Source of the DNA: Fomitopsis serialis
Lineage: Eukaryota > Basidiomycota > Agaricomycetes > Polyporales > Fomitopsidaceae
DNA length: 64,000 nucleotides
Reading direction: 5' to 3'
NCBI RefSeq assembly: GCF_022376445.1
Contig: NW_025955114.1
Location: 1 to 64,000 of the forward strand
The position numbers and the translations under genes were made by a program. Numbering within the stretch: position 1 is the stretch's first letter; every line of letters starts with the position of its first letter. Shown in pieces: positions 11,850 to 21,678 of the stretch. Below the pieces are notes generated by a model, which saw nothing but the letters and a program-made list of their open reading frames with translations, did not search any database and was not told the DNA's origin.

Positions 11850-12775
11850 TCAACATTCACCCTCCTTGCCCCCGTACCACATCCAGATCCCATACGTACC
11901 GGACAGGGCAAATAGTATACCACCAATGACAATGCCTGTACCGACAGCACCGCACCACAACTCCGCCGACGCATTCATCGCGCTGGTCAGCGTCGTCCGC
12001 CGCATCGTCGCCCCCAGCAAAGGTCCAAGCAGACCGCCCACGAGGAGCCCCGAGATCGTGCCCGCCGCAGTGGCGTAGCCCGCATAGCGGCGAGCGAGTT
12101 TCGGCGGCGGGGGAACGTACGTCTCGCGCTGCCACGTCCACCACTCCGGGATCTCCTTCGGGGGCTCGTATATCCCGTGCTTCTTCTCGTACAATGCCTC
12201 CAGCTTGTGGTACACCCACATCGTCGTGGAGAACGCCCAGGAGAGGACCGCCGCGCCGGGCGGGCCGGCGTAGACGATGTTGAAGTTGCTGGTGTAGGGT
12301 TCGTTGGTCTGAAGGAAGTACCACGCCGCGTAGGTGGAAATGCCGGCGTATACGGCGCAGACACCGGCGAAGAAAAGGCAGGTGAAGAAGTAGCTGGAGA
12401 AGAGGAGGCCGATCTTCTCGAGGCGCGACGTTGGCTCGTCGGTAGTGCGCCCTTCAAGGGCGTCAAGCTCTATCGCTCTCTCGGTCAGAGACAACAGGGA
12501 AGGCATGTTGCAATGGACGCACCTCTTTCGAGCAGAGCGGTTGAGCTGGTCCGCTGTGGGCGCGGCGCTCGTTTGGGACGCGATGCTCCGTGTGAGCGTG
12601 GTGCTCGCTCTCGCCCGGAACGCGACGTTCGCTCTGTACGTGGGTGCCGCGCTGAGCGTTCCGGGAGCGATGTCCCCTCTTGGTGTGACGTCCCCTCCGG
12701 CTGCGATGCTCCCTCCGAGCGCGATGGCTGTTCTCCACGCAACGGGTCTTCCGACAGACTGATGGGTCCGGGCAT
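11850..12775 (-). CDS. Four-helix membrane protein, subfamily A, with spliced N-terminus
   Basis: Exon 1 is 12523-12775 and exon 2 is 11850-12469, joined across a 53-nt intron (GTGCGT..ATAG, phase 1), giving 290 residues. Exon 1 begins MPGPISLSEDP and encodes a low-complexity, Arg/Ser/Glu-rich head with repeated EGTS- and RTSR-like words. Exon 2 begins ELDALEGR and holds the four helices: YAGISTYAAWYFL, loop QTNEPYTSNFN, VYAGPPGAAVLS, LEALYEKKHGIYEPP, linker WWTWQRETYVPPPPKLA, then VGGLLGPLLGAT and LWCGAVGTGIVIGG. The frame of exon 2 is also open upstream without splicing, which hides the intron. The intron call rests on the same signals in the broken copy at 1-767 and on the phase match with the 1798 gene. 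Function unknown. Confidence 0.75.
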
Positions 12776-13942
12776 GGCTTGCGGTGCGATTTCGAGTGGA
12801 GGTATGGAGAGCTGTAGTGTTCACTGAGTGATAAAGGGCGCGGTACTGAATCTCCAGCCTCATGCTGGATTCTGATATACGGATGCACGGCATCAATGCT
12901 GTGTACCATGCATCCGCACTCTTGTCTGCGTCGCACTTGTTCTTCGTACGTAAGTGCTTTTTGTGTTGTTTAACCGACAGTTACCAGGGGAGATGTTGAC
13001 AGCCACGAGTCCCCATCCTTACTCTTTTGTATATCGCATTGTACCTGAGGGTCTCCTAGACAGAGTCCAAGTCACCCTTCTGGAGGATTGCGTCAACGAG
13101 GAGAGAAGACGCACCGAAAATGGTCGGGTTCGCAGTTACATAACTTTGATGAGCTCGTAGCGCTCAGTGACCGCCCGAGTCGAAGCTGTCATCCTTGACT
13201 GAGCCTCAGCGTCAGTGCTTGTACTCATCTGTGTCCCTCGCGACCACTTATTGTCTCGTGCGCCGTCACTTGGAAATCTGATCACCTACACCGTGATTAC
13301 AAGGCTTTGCTGTGGAGTTATGGTATTCAATTAGTGGTAGGTACTCACTTGGTGACACCTCCGTACTACCGACTCGGCCCGGGAGACATCGTGCCCACTG
13401 CACGAGGACTCTGGTTTGTGTGAGACAGTACCTAATGCAGCGATTGATCAGAGTGAGTGGGTCCGTGCCACGCGTGATATGTGCGTACGGTGTGCTGCAT
13501 GAATCTGCATGCACTGGCAGCGGGTCTGCCGTTCTGGACGCGCTTGTGGCGGCCAGATCCCAACCCCGATTGATCCATCCCTCGGGGCCCCGGTCCCCCT
13601 ACTTACATACCGTCACGCCACGAGCATGCAGTTCGCCGCCGCCAATTCAAGCGTACAACATATCGACCACTCTACCAAATCTCACTCTTGTCTCCTTGTG
13701 CCCGGTACTGGGAGGCTTCTGCTGGCTTACGCGCGTCTCAAGCTTACAGTAGATATGGCGAACACTGGCGTGTTCGACGACCTGGAGGCCAGTCGCGCAG
13801 AGGGCTTCACCAACACTGATCCTTTGAGTACGCAAATGTTGACAACATGTATTCCAAAACGTAAGTCCGCCCCTGCTTTCTGTCACTCCAGGCGCACATT
13901 CAACCAAACTACCTGCAGACTCCCACTGCCTCCTACATCTCC
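12776..13942. other. Intergenic stretch
   Basis: Short ORFs only. An ATG at 13755 opens a short frame (ANTGVFDDLEASRAEGF) that ends without a recognisable domain. Nothing else identified. Confidence 0.45.
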
Positions 13943-14911
13943 CTACACCCGGTACCGAATCTTCTGCCTAAGGATGCTCAAAGCCGTCGTCATCATGGCC
14001 ATCATAATGAACAGCGCGAGACTGAATGCCATTCCGAATGCGCCCCACGCCAGCGCGTCCGTCGTAGTCGGCATCCCCTCTGGCGCGTTCCGTCCTCCGT
14101 ACAGCAGCGACAGGCCCAATGCAGGACCATACAAGCCGCTCAGCAAGAATGCCAACGCCATATAGACTGGATGCGCGGGGTATTGCGCCCAATCACGACG
14201 CTGGATTTGCTGAGGCGGCGCAGGAAGGAGTGTCCCGGTCCGCGGCTCCCTCCACCACCTCGGCACCTTTCTTCCAAAAGGATCGATTCCGTGATCCTGC
14301 AGCCTCTGGCTCTCCTCCATGAGTCGCCTTGCGATCGTCCAGACGCAGGATGACATGGCCACGAGGATCATGGTGCCGACTGTCGCCGCGGAGGAGATAT
14401 TCTCGAAGGCGTACGCGGAGGACCTATCCAGCCCGACCGTCATGGTACTCCAACCGATGAAGGTGGTCATCGTCGTATACGCAACGCACGATATCAGGTA
14501 TAGAAGTGCGGAGAAGGCGACGCGGAAAACGCGAGCATGGCGTCCGAAGAGCCTAGCTGCGACGTCCTCGCGCTGCGAGAACTCGATCGTGGGCGTTTCC
14601 TCTACACTGTCCGAGTCGGAATCCCGGAATGGGTCCTGGACGTAGTAAGTTCCGCGACGCGGGCATGCGCAGGCCTCGTTGGATGGGTCTGCTGAGTGGG
14701 CTTCGTGGATCGAGCATGAGTGGGCCCCGTTCATTAATATTGGATCCGTCTCGATGCCGTCGAACGATAGGGTTGCGAGTGGTTCACTTGGTATCTCGAT
14801 TTCGCCTGAGATCGATGTTGTCAGAGCCGATGTTGCGCAGCATATGTCATTCGTACCTATGGTGTAGCCTGGCGGTGCGACGACGTCGAGGCCCTCGTTG
14901 ACTTCGGCCAT
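13943..14911 (-). CDS. Divergent four-helix membrane protein, subfamily A
   Basis: Single-exon gene of 322 residues. The first 130 residues are acidic and hydrophilic (DSDSDSVEETP), followed by a membrane helix pair around SALLYLISCVAYTTMTTF and ISSAATVGTMILV. After a charged linker with PRWWREPRTGTLLPAPP come FLLSGLYGPALGLSLLYGG and ALAWGAFGMAFSLAL. These last two pieces line up with the GLLGPxxG and CGAxGTG helices of the neighbours, so it belongs to the same family although the first half has drifted. The YAG and EPY words are lost. A TATATA lies only about 30 bp upstream of the ATG, which is close for a promoter. Function unknown. Confidence 0.7.
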   Translation of the reverse strand: MAEVNEGLDVVAPPGYTIGTNDICCATSALTTSISGEIEIPSEPLATLSFDGIETDPILMNGAHSCSIHEAHSADPSNEACACPRRGTYYVQDPFRDSDSDSVEETPTIEFSQREDVAARLFGRHARVFRVAFSALLYLISCVAYTTMTTFIGWSTMTVGLDRSSAYAFENISSAATVGTMILVAMSSCVWTIARRLMEESQRLQDHGIDPFGRKVPRWWREPRTGTLLPAPPQQIQRRDWAQYPAHPVYMALAFLLSGLYGPALGLSLLYGGRNAPEGMPTTTDALAWGAFGMAFSLALFIMMAMMTTALSILRQKIRYRV

Positions 14912-15945
14912 GATTTGCTGGTCGTAAGTACGCTGTCGTGTATATAGGCTTCAAGTTGAACAGAGTTGCGCGGTGCTATCTCGACAGTCGATTCTGAGCC
15001 TCTATATTTATGTACGTGGGACGCGATGCGCGGACGATTTCTCAAGTGTCCTTGTTTTCAAGCTCCAATGCAATGCGCGTTGTTTGATGGTTGACACAAT
15101 TGACAGTTGCTAGGAGAGTGTATATTTGACGTTATCGTCACAGCCAGTACTTCATCATAAGTGCTATTACAACACAACTTGAAGACACCACAGAAGCTCG
15201 TTGTTCTCTGCTATGCTTCCCTCGGAGATGCCGTTGTGTAGTATCATCGTCCTTGTACTGGTGTACCTTTTGTTGTTCAGTGTACGGCAAATGTGCCCAG
15301 GAATACCCCGATGTGAACATGCTCCGACGCTCGGTGTCTGCCAATGTAGTAGTCAAGTTGTCTTAGAACCTTACTCAAAGTCACTCGTCTCGTCATTGTG
15401 CACCTCTGCAGGAAATGAGACAAGGTGATAGGTTTGAATTTGAGGTCTGGCATGGCCCTGCCTTTGCCAGCTTCAATCACAACACGGCCGCGTTGATGCC
15501 CAGCGAACGGTGACTACGTCCTTGCCCGGCTTCACACATGTGTGACGATGATCACAAGATATACATTGCAACCTACACGGTCTCTCGCAGGAGCACTCTC
15601 CCGAAACGACAACATGTAGGATGGAAGGACATCCCATGCTCGCGTAGAGCATCCTACCGCAACCCCATGGTCGGGCAGTGACCTCGATGTGACAATGCCG
15701 CCTCGATGTCATCATGGATTCTGTGCCGCCGCAGTCGATCGCCGCGAACGTCGAGGCTCAGAGTGCGGTTGTTCTACATGCTCATCGGCTAACAGAAGGA
15801 AGTACCCACAAATAAGAATGTGCTGTCAACGAGTGGAGGAATGAGACGTACTACAATGATTGTCCCATCCGTTCAGCAGTTGTCGCGTGACCTCGTACAC
15901 AGCCTCGTACAGATGGCGTACGGCATCTTCAATGGCTCTGCGGCT
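14912..15945. other. Intergenic stretch
   Basis: No gene recognised. A 40-bp tandem duplication carrying the word ACGGCATCTTCAATGGCTCT begins at about 15920. Confidence 0.45.
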
Positions 15946-16257
15946 TCAACAGACTCCATACGGCATCTTCAATGGCTCTCTGTAGTAGTACACCAAGTCA
16001 GAAACGGAGTCACAACAGATCGGGGCCAAAAAGCACTTACGTGCGAGGCTAGCGCCGTCTCTGTTTGGCGACGTCGACGGGGCGTCATTCGACGCCCGTC
16101 GGTGTAAGCGTGCGGAGGAACCTTGGCAGGCTCCTGACCCTCTGTGCAGGGCGGAAGTGCTGGTTAGGAGGAATGATAACGGAAAGACTGCTCCATTCGG
16201 AGAGGCCGGTGGTGACACGGTTTGTCGTATTGTAGATTTGCGCTTCGTCGAAGACAT
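15946..16257 (-). CDS. Possible small gene, unknown
   Basis: A good TATA box (ATTTATA on the plus strand at about 16301-16307) lies 45 bp upstream of an ATG at 16257 that opens with MSSTKRKSTIRQ. The frame is open for 103 codons, basic and Ser/Pro-rich. It contains a canonical GTAAGT..CTACAG intron signal at 15980-16040, so the true protein would differ at the end; I could not find a continuation that stays in one frame for long. A 40-bp tandem duplication follows the acceptor. No domain recognised. It could equally be a decayed promoter-proximal fragment. Confidence 0.25.
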   Translation of the reverse strand: MSSTKRKSTIRQTVSPPASPNGAVFPLSFLLTSTSALHRGSGACQGSSARLHRRASNDAPSTSPNRDGASLARKCFLAPICCDSVSDLVYYYREPLKMPYGVC

Positions 16258-17413
16258 TCTCGGTGTGTTGATGGGAGGACAGAGGGAATGAAGCAGGGGT
16301 ATTTATACCTCTGTAGGCCGAGGTGCACAGGATCCGAGCGACGAATGCACGTTGCGACGCGCCATATGCGGTGAAATTGAGGGGTAACCAGTGACGTTGG
16401 TCAAAGCGAACCGTTTGCGCGCTTTGCCAAGTCGACCGACTGTGTTGGTCCAAGAGGATCCAAGCAATCTGCATGCGGGCAACAATAGGTCACCCTAAGA
16501 CGTGAGTCAAAGCACGTACGTATTGTCACAATGGGCGGTAGACGGTGTGGTTGCGGTGTGGCCACAGAAAATGTGTACAGCAGATTTGTCATCGAGTGCG
16601 TGCACGGCCACAGACACGTCGATCCTTTTGCTGAACGTATCGCGGGCCAGAGGTCGCGTCGCTGTCTCGAGTACCTTTCCCAGGATGTTCTACAAGCTTC
16701 AGATAAGCCTTTCAAACCGTATGTTAGGTCCTACTGCAGGAGTCGCCACAGAAGATTTGGAGTATCTTGGAGTATCGCTTTATCCACTGGTCGTGAAGGA
16801 AACTCCATGTATAGGGGCTATGGCGGAGCCGCCACGAGACAATAGTCAGTCAGTGAGCCCTGTTCAATGAGAATCGCGAACGCCACATACCTAGGTATAG
16901 TCCTGTTCACTAACCACACCACGGATTGTAACATCGACGCCGAACCAATGCTGTCACATCGACGCCGAACCAATGCTGTCACATCGGCGACTAACCACGG
17001 GAGCCCATCGAGGCCTTCGTCCCTAGGCCAGTCAACATAACCATGCTCCTCGCGACATTCCACCTTGGCTTGATGCTTTCACGACGCCCTCTGTGGTTTA
17101 TATGACAGCACCCATAAGACCTACCCCTAGTCATCCAGTTACGCCAATGCTCATGCCACGTACCACCACTAGGACGCAAGGAGAATGGCCGCAACATGAT
17201 TGGCACCAGATCGCCATGATGCGGGTCCGGGAAAAGGCGGGCCTTCTGCGATCTTGCCAGGAACAGTATGTCTTGCATATTCTGCTCCGTATTGAAATTC
17301 ATGAGGCTGAGAAAAGATGGAGACAGGCCCGCGATCCAGATGTCATACGAGACGAACGTTCTCTGCTGGTCACCGACATTCTCCTTCCGTGCGATAAGGA
17401 AGCAGCTAGCCCT
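16258..17413. other. Intergenic stretch with a short tandem repeat
   Basis: Contains about 2.5 copies of a 25-bp tandem repeat (CATCGACGCCGAACCAATG) at about 16930-16990. No gene recognised. Confidence 0.45.
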
Positions 17414-18025
17414 CTAAGGCACGTCGAGGGCAAACACGATGCGGACGAGCGGGTTTTTCGGCGTGTAGTCGGGAGCCCAGATATCGAGGACGTAGGGATT
17501 CACAGCACGGGACACATCTTCTGCTGGCTGTCCGTTGCTCGAAGTGACCGCTTTCAACAAGATCAAGTTGATCTTGCCTTTTTCCGCGCATCCACCTTCG
17601 ACCATCGGCAGGACAGCTTCGATCGGGCAATCGAGCTGCTCGCTGGAAGAAGCACAGACACATGTGATCCTGGTTCTGGCAGTCAGATACAACTGTGATA
17701 TGTAACCATTACCATCAGTTTGGCAACGAACAATGGGGTTGGGACCTACCAGGGTCTCGTCGCATATGCGGTGCTGCCAAGTAGGAAGTGTACATGTCAC
17801 CGACTGACTCATGGAGCGATACCAGAAGACGGTACCTCTGTTGATGAATTCACCCATTTGCCACGCTTGCAAGCAGAGGCCATAAGAGCAAAACCCTTCT
17901 TCGAGCTCCTCGCCCGTGAACCGCTCAGCCGGGTTCTCCACGTCAGGCGCGTCGTCATGGTGCTGAATCCATGCCGGTGCCATCGTGTCTCGGACAGAAG
18001 GAGCATAAAGTGGCAGAAAGTGCAT
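17414..18025 (-). CDS. Hypothetical protein or gene remnant, paired with the 24-kb relic
   Basis: Open frame of 203 codons; the frame is also open a little upstream (TPEHIQTCTEIDMHF). I do not recognise the family. Readable segments are APSVRDTMAPAW, ENPAERFTGEELEEGF and, at the end, AVNPYVLDIWAPDYTPKNP. A GTACCG donor-like site after the FINR codons and a TCACAG acceptor-like site suggest that part of the middle is intronic. A clearly related but broken copy lies at about 24150-24500 on the same strand (PSIRDTVVPEW, ANPAARFSDAQL). The pairing argues that this was a coding sequence. No start with a promoter could be fixed. Confidence 0.4.
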   Translation of the reverse strand: MHFLPLYAPSVRDTMAPAWIQHHDDAPDVENPAERFTGEELEEGFCSYGLCLQAWQMGEFINRGTVFWYRSMSQSVTCTLPTWQHRICDETLVGPNPIVRCQTDGNGYISQLYLTARTRITCVCASSSEQLDCPIEAVLPMVEGGCAEKGKINLILLKAVTSSNGQPAEDVSRAVNPYVLDIWAPDYTPKNPLVRIVFALDVP

Positions 18026-18556
18026 GTCAATTTCCGTACATGTTTGGATATGTTCAGGCGTGTCAGATACTTGTCGCGAAGCTTAGCTCCGTCAGCTGAG
18101 ATATTGATTTAGTTGCGACTCGAACTCATCGTATTGGGCTTCCAATGGCGTAGGAATGTCCATAGGATCTAGAAACGTATCGGTTGACGTCGTCATCAAT
18201 CCCGGAAGACAGAGTACTTACTGTGCTGTGAAGAAAAAGCACTCAGCACTTTGAGTTGGAGGAGGCTCAGAAGAGGAGACGACTTTGAGGATTGGGGGAA
18301 GGCGCTCGGCAAACGCCGACGCGCGCGTAGTATCGCCTGTACGGTACATTGTTACTTATACTGTACGGCCTACTACCGGCGACTGGTACAGACCTACAGT
18401 ACATCCAAGATTCCAAAGTGCTTCTTCGAAGAACTCACAGTATACTAAGTGAGTTAGTACAGTGCTACGTAAGTAGTCATGCTGTTACTGCAGCTGCGTC
18501 TGCAGGTGACTTCACCCTGACTCTCGAACCCATGCACGAATTCGCAACAATTGTAT
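18026..18556. other. Intergenic stretch
   Basis: No gene recognised. Confidence 0.4.
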
Positions 18557-19264
18557 TCAAGTAAGCAGGGCCGCTATAGCCGCTAGCTCAGAGCTCAAAA
18601 CTACTGACACTGCCAGAAGGAACCATCCGAATGCCCCTGCCCTCGCCGCACCCGTTCGATTCAACATATCTCCACGCTCCATCACACCTTTGTTGTGTTC
18701 CAGTATCGCCACGCCCAGAGCACCGCTGGCGGCTCCGATAGCGGTGTAGAACACGAGTGTCACCCGTCTTGCTCCCGGAGCGTTCAAGCTCTTGACGTCG
18801 ACGTCTCCGACAATCAGCACGAAGACGAAAACGATGCCGATTGCTGCACCGAGCACGGCACTTCCGACCGCGCCGACCTGCATCGTGGAGCGAATGCTCG
18901 CCGCGTAGCGCAAGTCTCCAGGGTAGATCGCACTCAGGACCCCGTGGCCGAGAGTAAGGCCGGCGAAGCCAATGAATGCGAACATACCCGCGATGACTGC
19001 TGCATCATACAGCAATACACCAAAAGCTCCCAACAGCAGTCCCCCACACTGCAGGTATTCGAGCATAGACTTGAAAGTCCAACTGCATCCGGAGCTTGTG
19101 CAGGAATCTGCATCTTCGTCACGTTGGGCCTCTACGTCCTGCTGCTTCTCTGTCGTCGCCGTCATGATTGCAGGTCTGGCTGCGCCGCCTCTGGCAGACA
19201 GAGATTTCTCAGCTGGCTCGCTGGCAGTGGGCATACTAGGTGCTGGGGAAATGGTTATTATCAT
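18557..19264 (-). CDS. Four-helix membrane protein, subfamily B
   Basis: Single-exon gene of 235 residues. After a 75-residue hydrophilic head (with QQDVEAQRDEDADSC) come helices around YDAAVIAGMFAFIGFAGLTL, loop AIYPGDLRYAASIRSTMQ, VGAVGSAVLGAAIGIVFVFV, then FYTAIGAASGALGVAILEHN, loop, and AGAFGWFLLAVSVVL. The paralog at 32995-33675 shares PGDxxYAxxIRSTMQxGAVGS and FYTAxGAASGxLGVAIL. The layout (GAxG at the start of helices 2 and 4, AIL..H..G in half 2) also matches subfamily A. A second ATG begins MTATTEKQQD and would fit the paralog's length. TATAAAG on the minus strand at about 19361-19369 lies some 100 bp upstream. Function unknown. Confidence 0.7.
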   Translation of the reverse strand: MIITISPAPSMPTASEPAEKSLSARGGAARPAIMTATTEKQQDVEAQRDEDADSCTSSGCSWTFKSMLEYLQCGGLLLGAFGVLLYDAAVIAGMFAFIGFAGLTLGHGVLSAIYPGDLRYAASIRSTMQVGAVGSAVLGAAIGIVFVFVLIVGDVDVKSLNAPGARRVTLVFYTAIGAASGALGVAILEHNKGVMERGDMLNRTGAARAGAFGWFLLAVSVVLSSELAAIAALLT

Positions 19265-19997
19265 CCGACGGCAATTTGGCGGGGTGTCGTAACTTACTAG
19301 TTGACGGGGTGTCTCAGCTGGTACAGGTTCTACTAACAGAGATCCCGCAGCTCATGCGAATCTTTATAGGCTGTGCACAACGCAGATACGCTCGCTCCTA
19401 GTCGCCGACTGGACCACCGCTATTGTTCTAGCTTCTCGTGTCTCAACAATTGGGCGGACCCCAATATCTTATGTGTTCTCCGCCGGTACGAGTCGAGAAC
19501 CACAAGATGAATCGTGTCCGGAGCGCGCTAGGCCAAAAACAATAGATCGTGACTATTCGTGTGCATTCGCTGTCTGCATCATCACCTGGCATTTCCTTGT
19601 CATCCTCAGCTTCGGCCGACTTGGGCGATACGAGGCTACACGGACCCACCGCGCTTATTCGGCGCGCAGGTATACAGGTGTATACTCCCCTGCGGCGTTC
19701 TACTTCTCAATCATGCAATGCCATCCGCCACATTGATGCTGCACCCCTAGTCGTACTAGTAGGCTTCCTGCAGGCATAGTCCCCGGGTTTGGTAGAAGGG
19801 CCAAATTTCTATTGTACCTTGTTCAGCTGCACTCTGAAACCCCTGGACGCCGAGACAGGGCCAATGCTTGCTTCTGCCTTCAGACTAACATACATCCGAG
19901 ACCCGACGTTCACTACGCTATTATCTTAGATCCTCATCAAAACCGACAACCTTGCATACACATGCGATGAGGGTATGGGACATCCCTTGGTGTGTTA
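19265..19997. other. Intergenic stretch
   Basis: Holds the TATA box of the 18557 gene and no recognisable gene. Confidence 0.45.
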
Positions 19998-20927
19998 CTA
20001 GTGCGAGACACGTCCGAGCCTGTTCTGTTCGTTGTAACAGCATAGACAACACCAAACGTGCCAGGGATACAACGAGCAGAGTCCAAAGACAATGGCAATG
20101 ATCACGATGACGCCTCCAGTTCCTACTGCACCACACTTCAGCGCATGCACCACATTGATCCCGCCCTCCACGAGCTCGCCCTTCCCGACCGACATCCACG
20201 TACCCAACGCTGACCCAAAAATGCCTCCTCCAAGAACTGCAATCAAGATCGCAAATTCAGTGACCGACGCGCCATACCGCTGCAGCGGCCAAACGAGCTC
20301 CTCGAGCTCAAGCCCCGGTATCTCCACCCCCTGGACCACGTCCTGGAGTACCAAGCCCCGCGCGATCTCGTATCGCGCCTCGAGCTTGAGGAACACCCAG
20401 CTCGCCGTAAAGCACGCCGCTGCGATGACTGTCGTGCCGAGCACACCCGTGTCGACGATCCCGTCCGAATGGGTCGCGTAGGGCTCCTGCGAGGAGAGAA
20501 TGACCCCGCCGACGAGGACGCAGAGGCTCTCCCACAGGCAGCAGATGGTGATATAGGCTATGCCTGTGGTGGTGTACTCCGCGGCGAGGCTGACGACGGT
20601 GCCCCAATCTGCCTTCCGGGAAGCGTGGTGTGGTTTCGCCGGTACCAGTACATCCGTCGGGGAGGGGGATGCTGGTGAAGGGGGGCTGGTTGCATTAGGA
20701 TAGCCCCATTCCGGCGAAGGCGGAGGGGTATTACCCCACACGTACCACTCCACAGGAGTCGGTGGGTGAGGTCTAGGCATTCCATGGACCGCGAGCAATG
20801 GTAATTGCTCGCCCATCGGAAGTGCAGAGTATTGTGGAGGACATGGCGTCGTCTCTCCTGCCTCTAGGTCGATGGGAAGGCGAGTATGGCCCGCTGTCGA
20901 GTGTACGTAGAGTTTGACACCACGCAT
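19998..20927 (-). CDS. Four-helix membrane protein, subfamily A, Pro-rich head
   Basis: Single-exon gene of 309 residues. The N-terminus carries HSTAGHTRLPIDLEAG, matching the N-terminal motif of the 1798 gene, followed by a Pro/Ser-rich segment (PPSPASPSPTD). Half 1 reads CLWESLCVLVGGVIL, loop SSQEPYATHSD, VDTGVLGTTVIAAA, then LEARYEIARGL. Half 2 reads GGGIFGSALGTWM and ALKCGAVGTGGVIVI. The tail is Cys-rich (WCCLCCYNEQ), a possible palmitoylation site (inference). The WQxET linker is replaced by an acidic PGLELEELVW. Function unknown. Confidence 0.75.
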   Translation of the reverse strand: MRGVKLYVHSTAGHTRLPIDLEAGETTPCPPQYSALPMGEQLPLLAVHGMPRPHPPTPVEWYVWGNTPPPSPEWGYPNATSPPSPASPSPTDVLVPAKPHHASRKADWGTVVSLAAEYTTTGIAYITICCLWESLCVLVGGVILSSQEPYATHSDGIVDTGVLGTTVIAAACFTASWVFLKLEARYEIARGLVLQDVVQGVEIPGLELEELVWPLQRYGASVTEFAILIAVLGGGIFGSALGTWMSVGKGELVEGGINVVHALKCGAVGTGGVIVIIAIVFGLCSLYPWHVWCCLCCYNEQNRLGRVSH

Positions 20928-21678
20928 CGTAGACGGGGATGTTGCTCGTAGGAGGTAAGTCCAATGAGGAGACTGTCGGGGTCAGTCGTTGCAGAAGCGT
21001 TCGACTTGGAAGTATTACTGAAGTCTCCAGCACGCCCCTACATATACGGAGCTGAACGGCTGTGCGCCAGACCCAGACACAGTCAAGTGCTGGTATGTGG
21101 AACCCTACGTCCCTGTGCACACGAGTATGAGCAGTGTTCGCGATACCCCGATAGCCAAGTACCTTACCGCTATGGAACCACCCTGTACTAGCTGCAATAT
21201 ATGGTACCGCCCCACCTTGGTTGCTGACGACAAAGGTGCGCGATGTCGCGTCGTAATGTCGAATACGAGGTGTCATATTATCTGTAGTAGTGTTGGTGTC
21301 GGTACTGTACACGGTTCCAGTCAGCGATCAGGCGCTCACCGATATCTTCCCACCGCTCCTCACTCGCGGAACCAGATGAGAACCCGTCGAGCTAACCTCC
21401 CTCGCCTCCGAAGCAGCCGACCGCGAGGCCACCGCACGACGCCCGGCGAGCCCAAACCGCCCAAACCGCCCAAACCAACCGCACAACGCGCTACTGAGAA
21501 GAAGCAAGCTTCAAACGGATACATTGCGATTTGGGATTAGTACAGATGGGTGGATAAGATGCGATTAGTGCACAGCCTTCGACTTTCCTTCCTTCTCTCC
21601 TCAGCATACCGACAACCCTCCCAGCCATTCTTCTTCAGCTCCACCTTCTCTCGGTTAGATCGTGTCATACCTCACGGC
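20928..21678. other. Intergenic stretch
   Basis: An open stretch at 21374-21540 carries a PKPPKPPKP repeat from CCCAAACCG tandem units. It has no recognisable domain and I do not call it a gene. Confidence 0.4.

Noticed and set aside
12177..12827. 216-codon plus-strand ORF
   Set aside because: It lies antisense to the four-helix gene at 11850-12775, which has conserved relatives and a supported intron.
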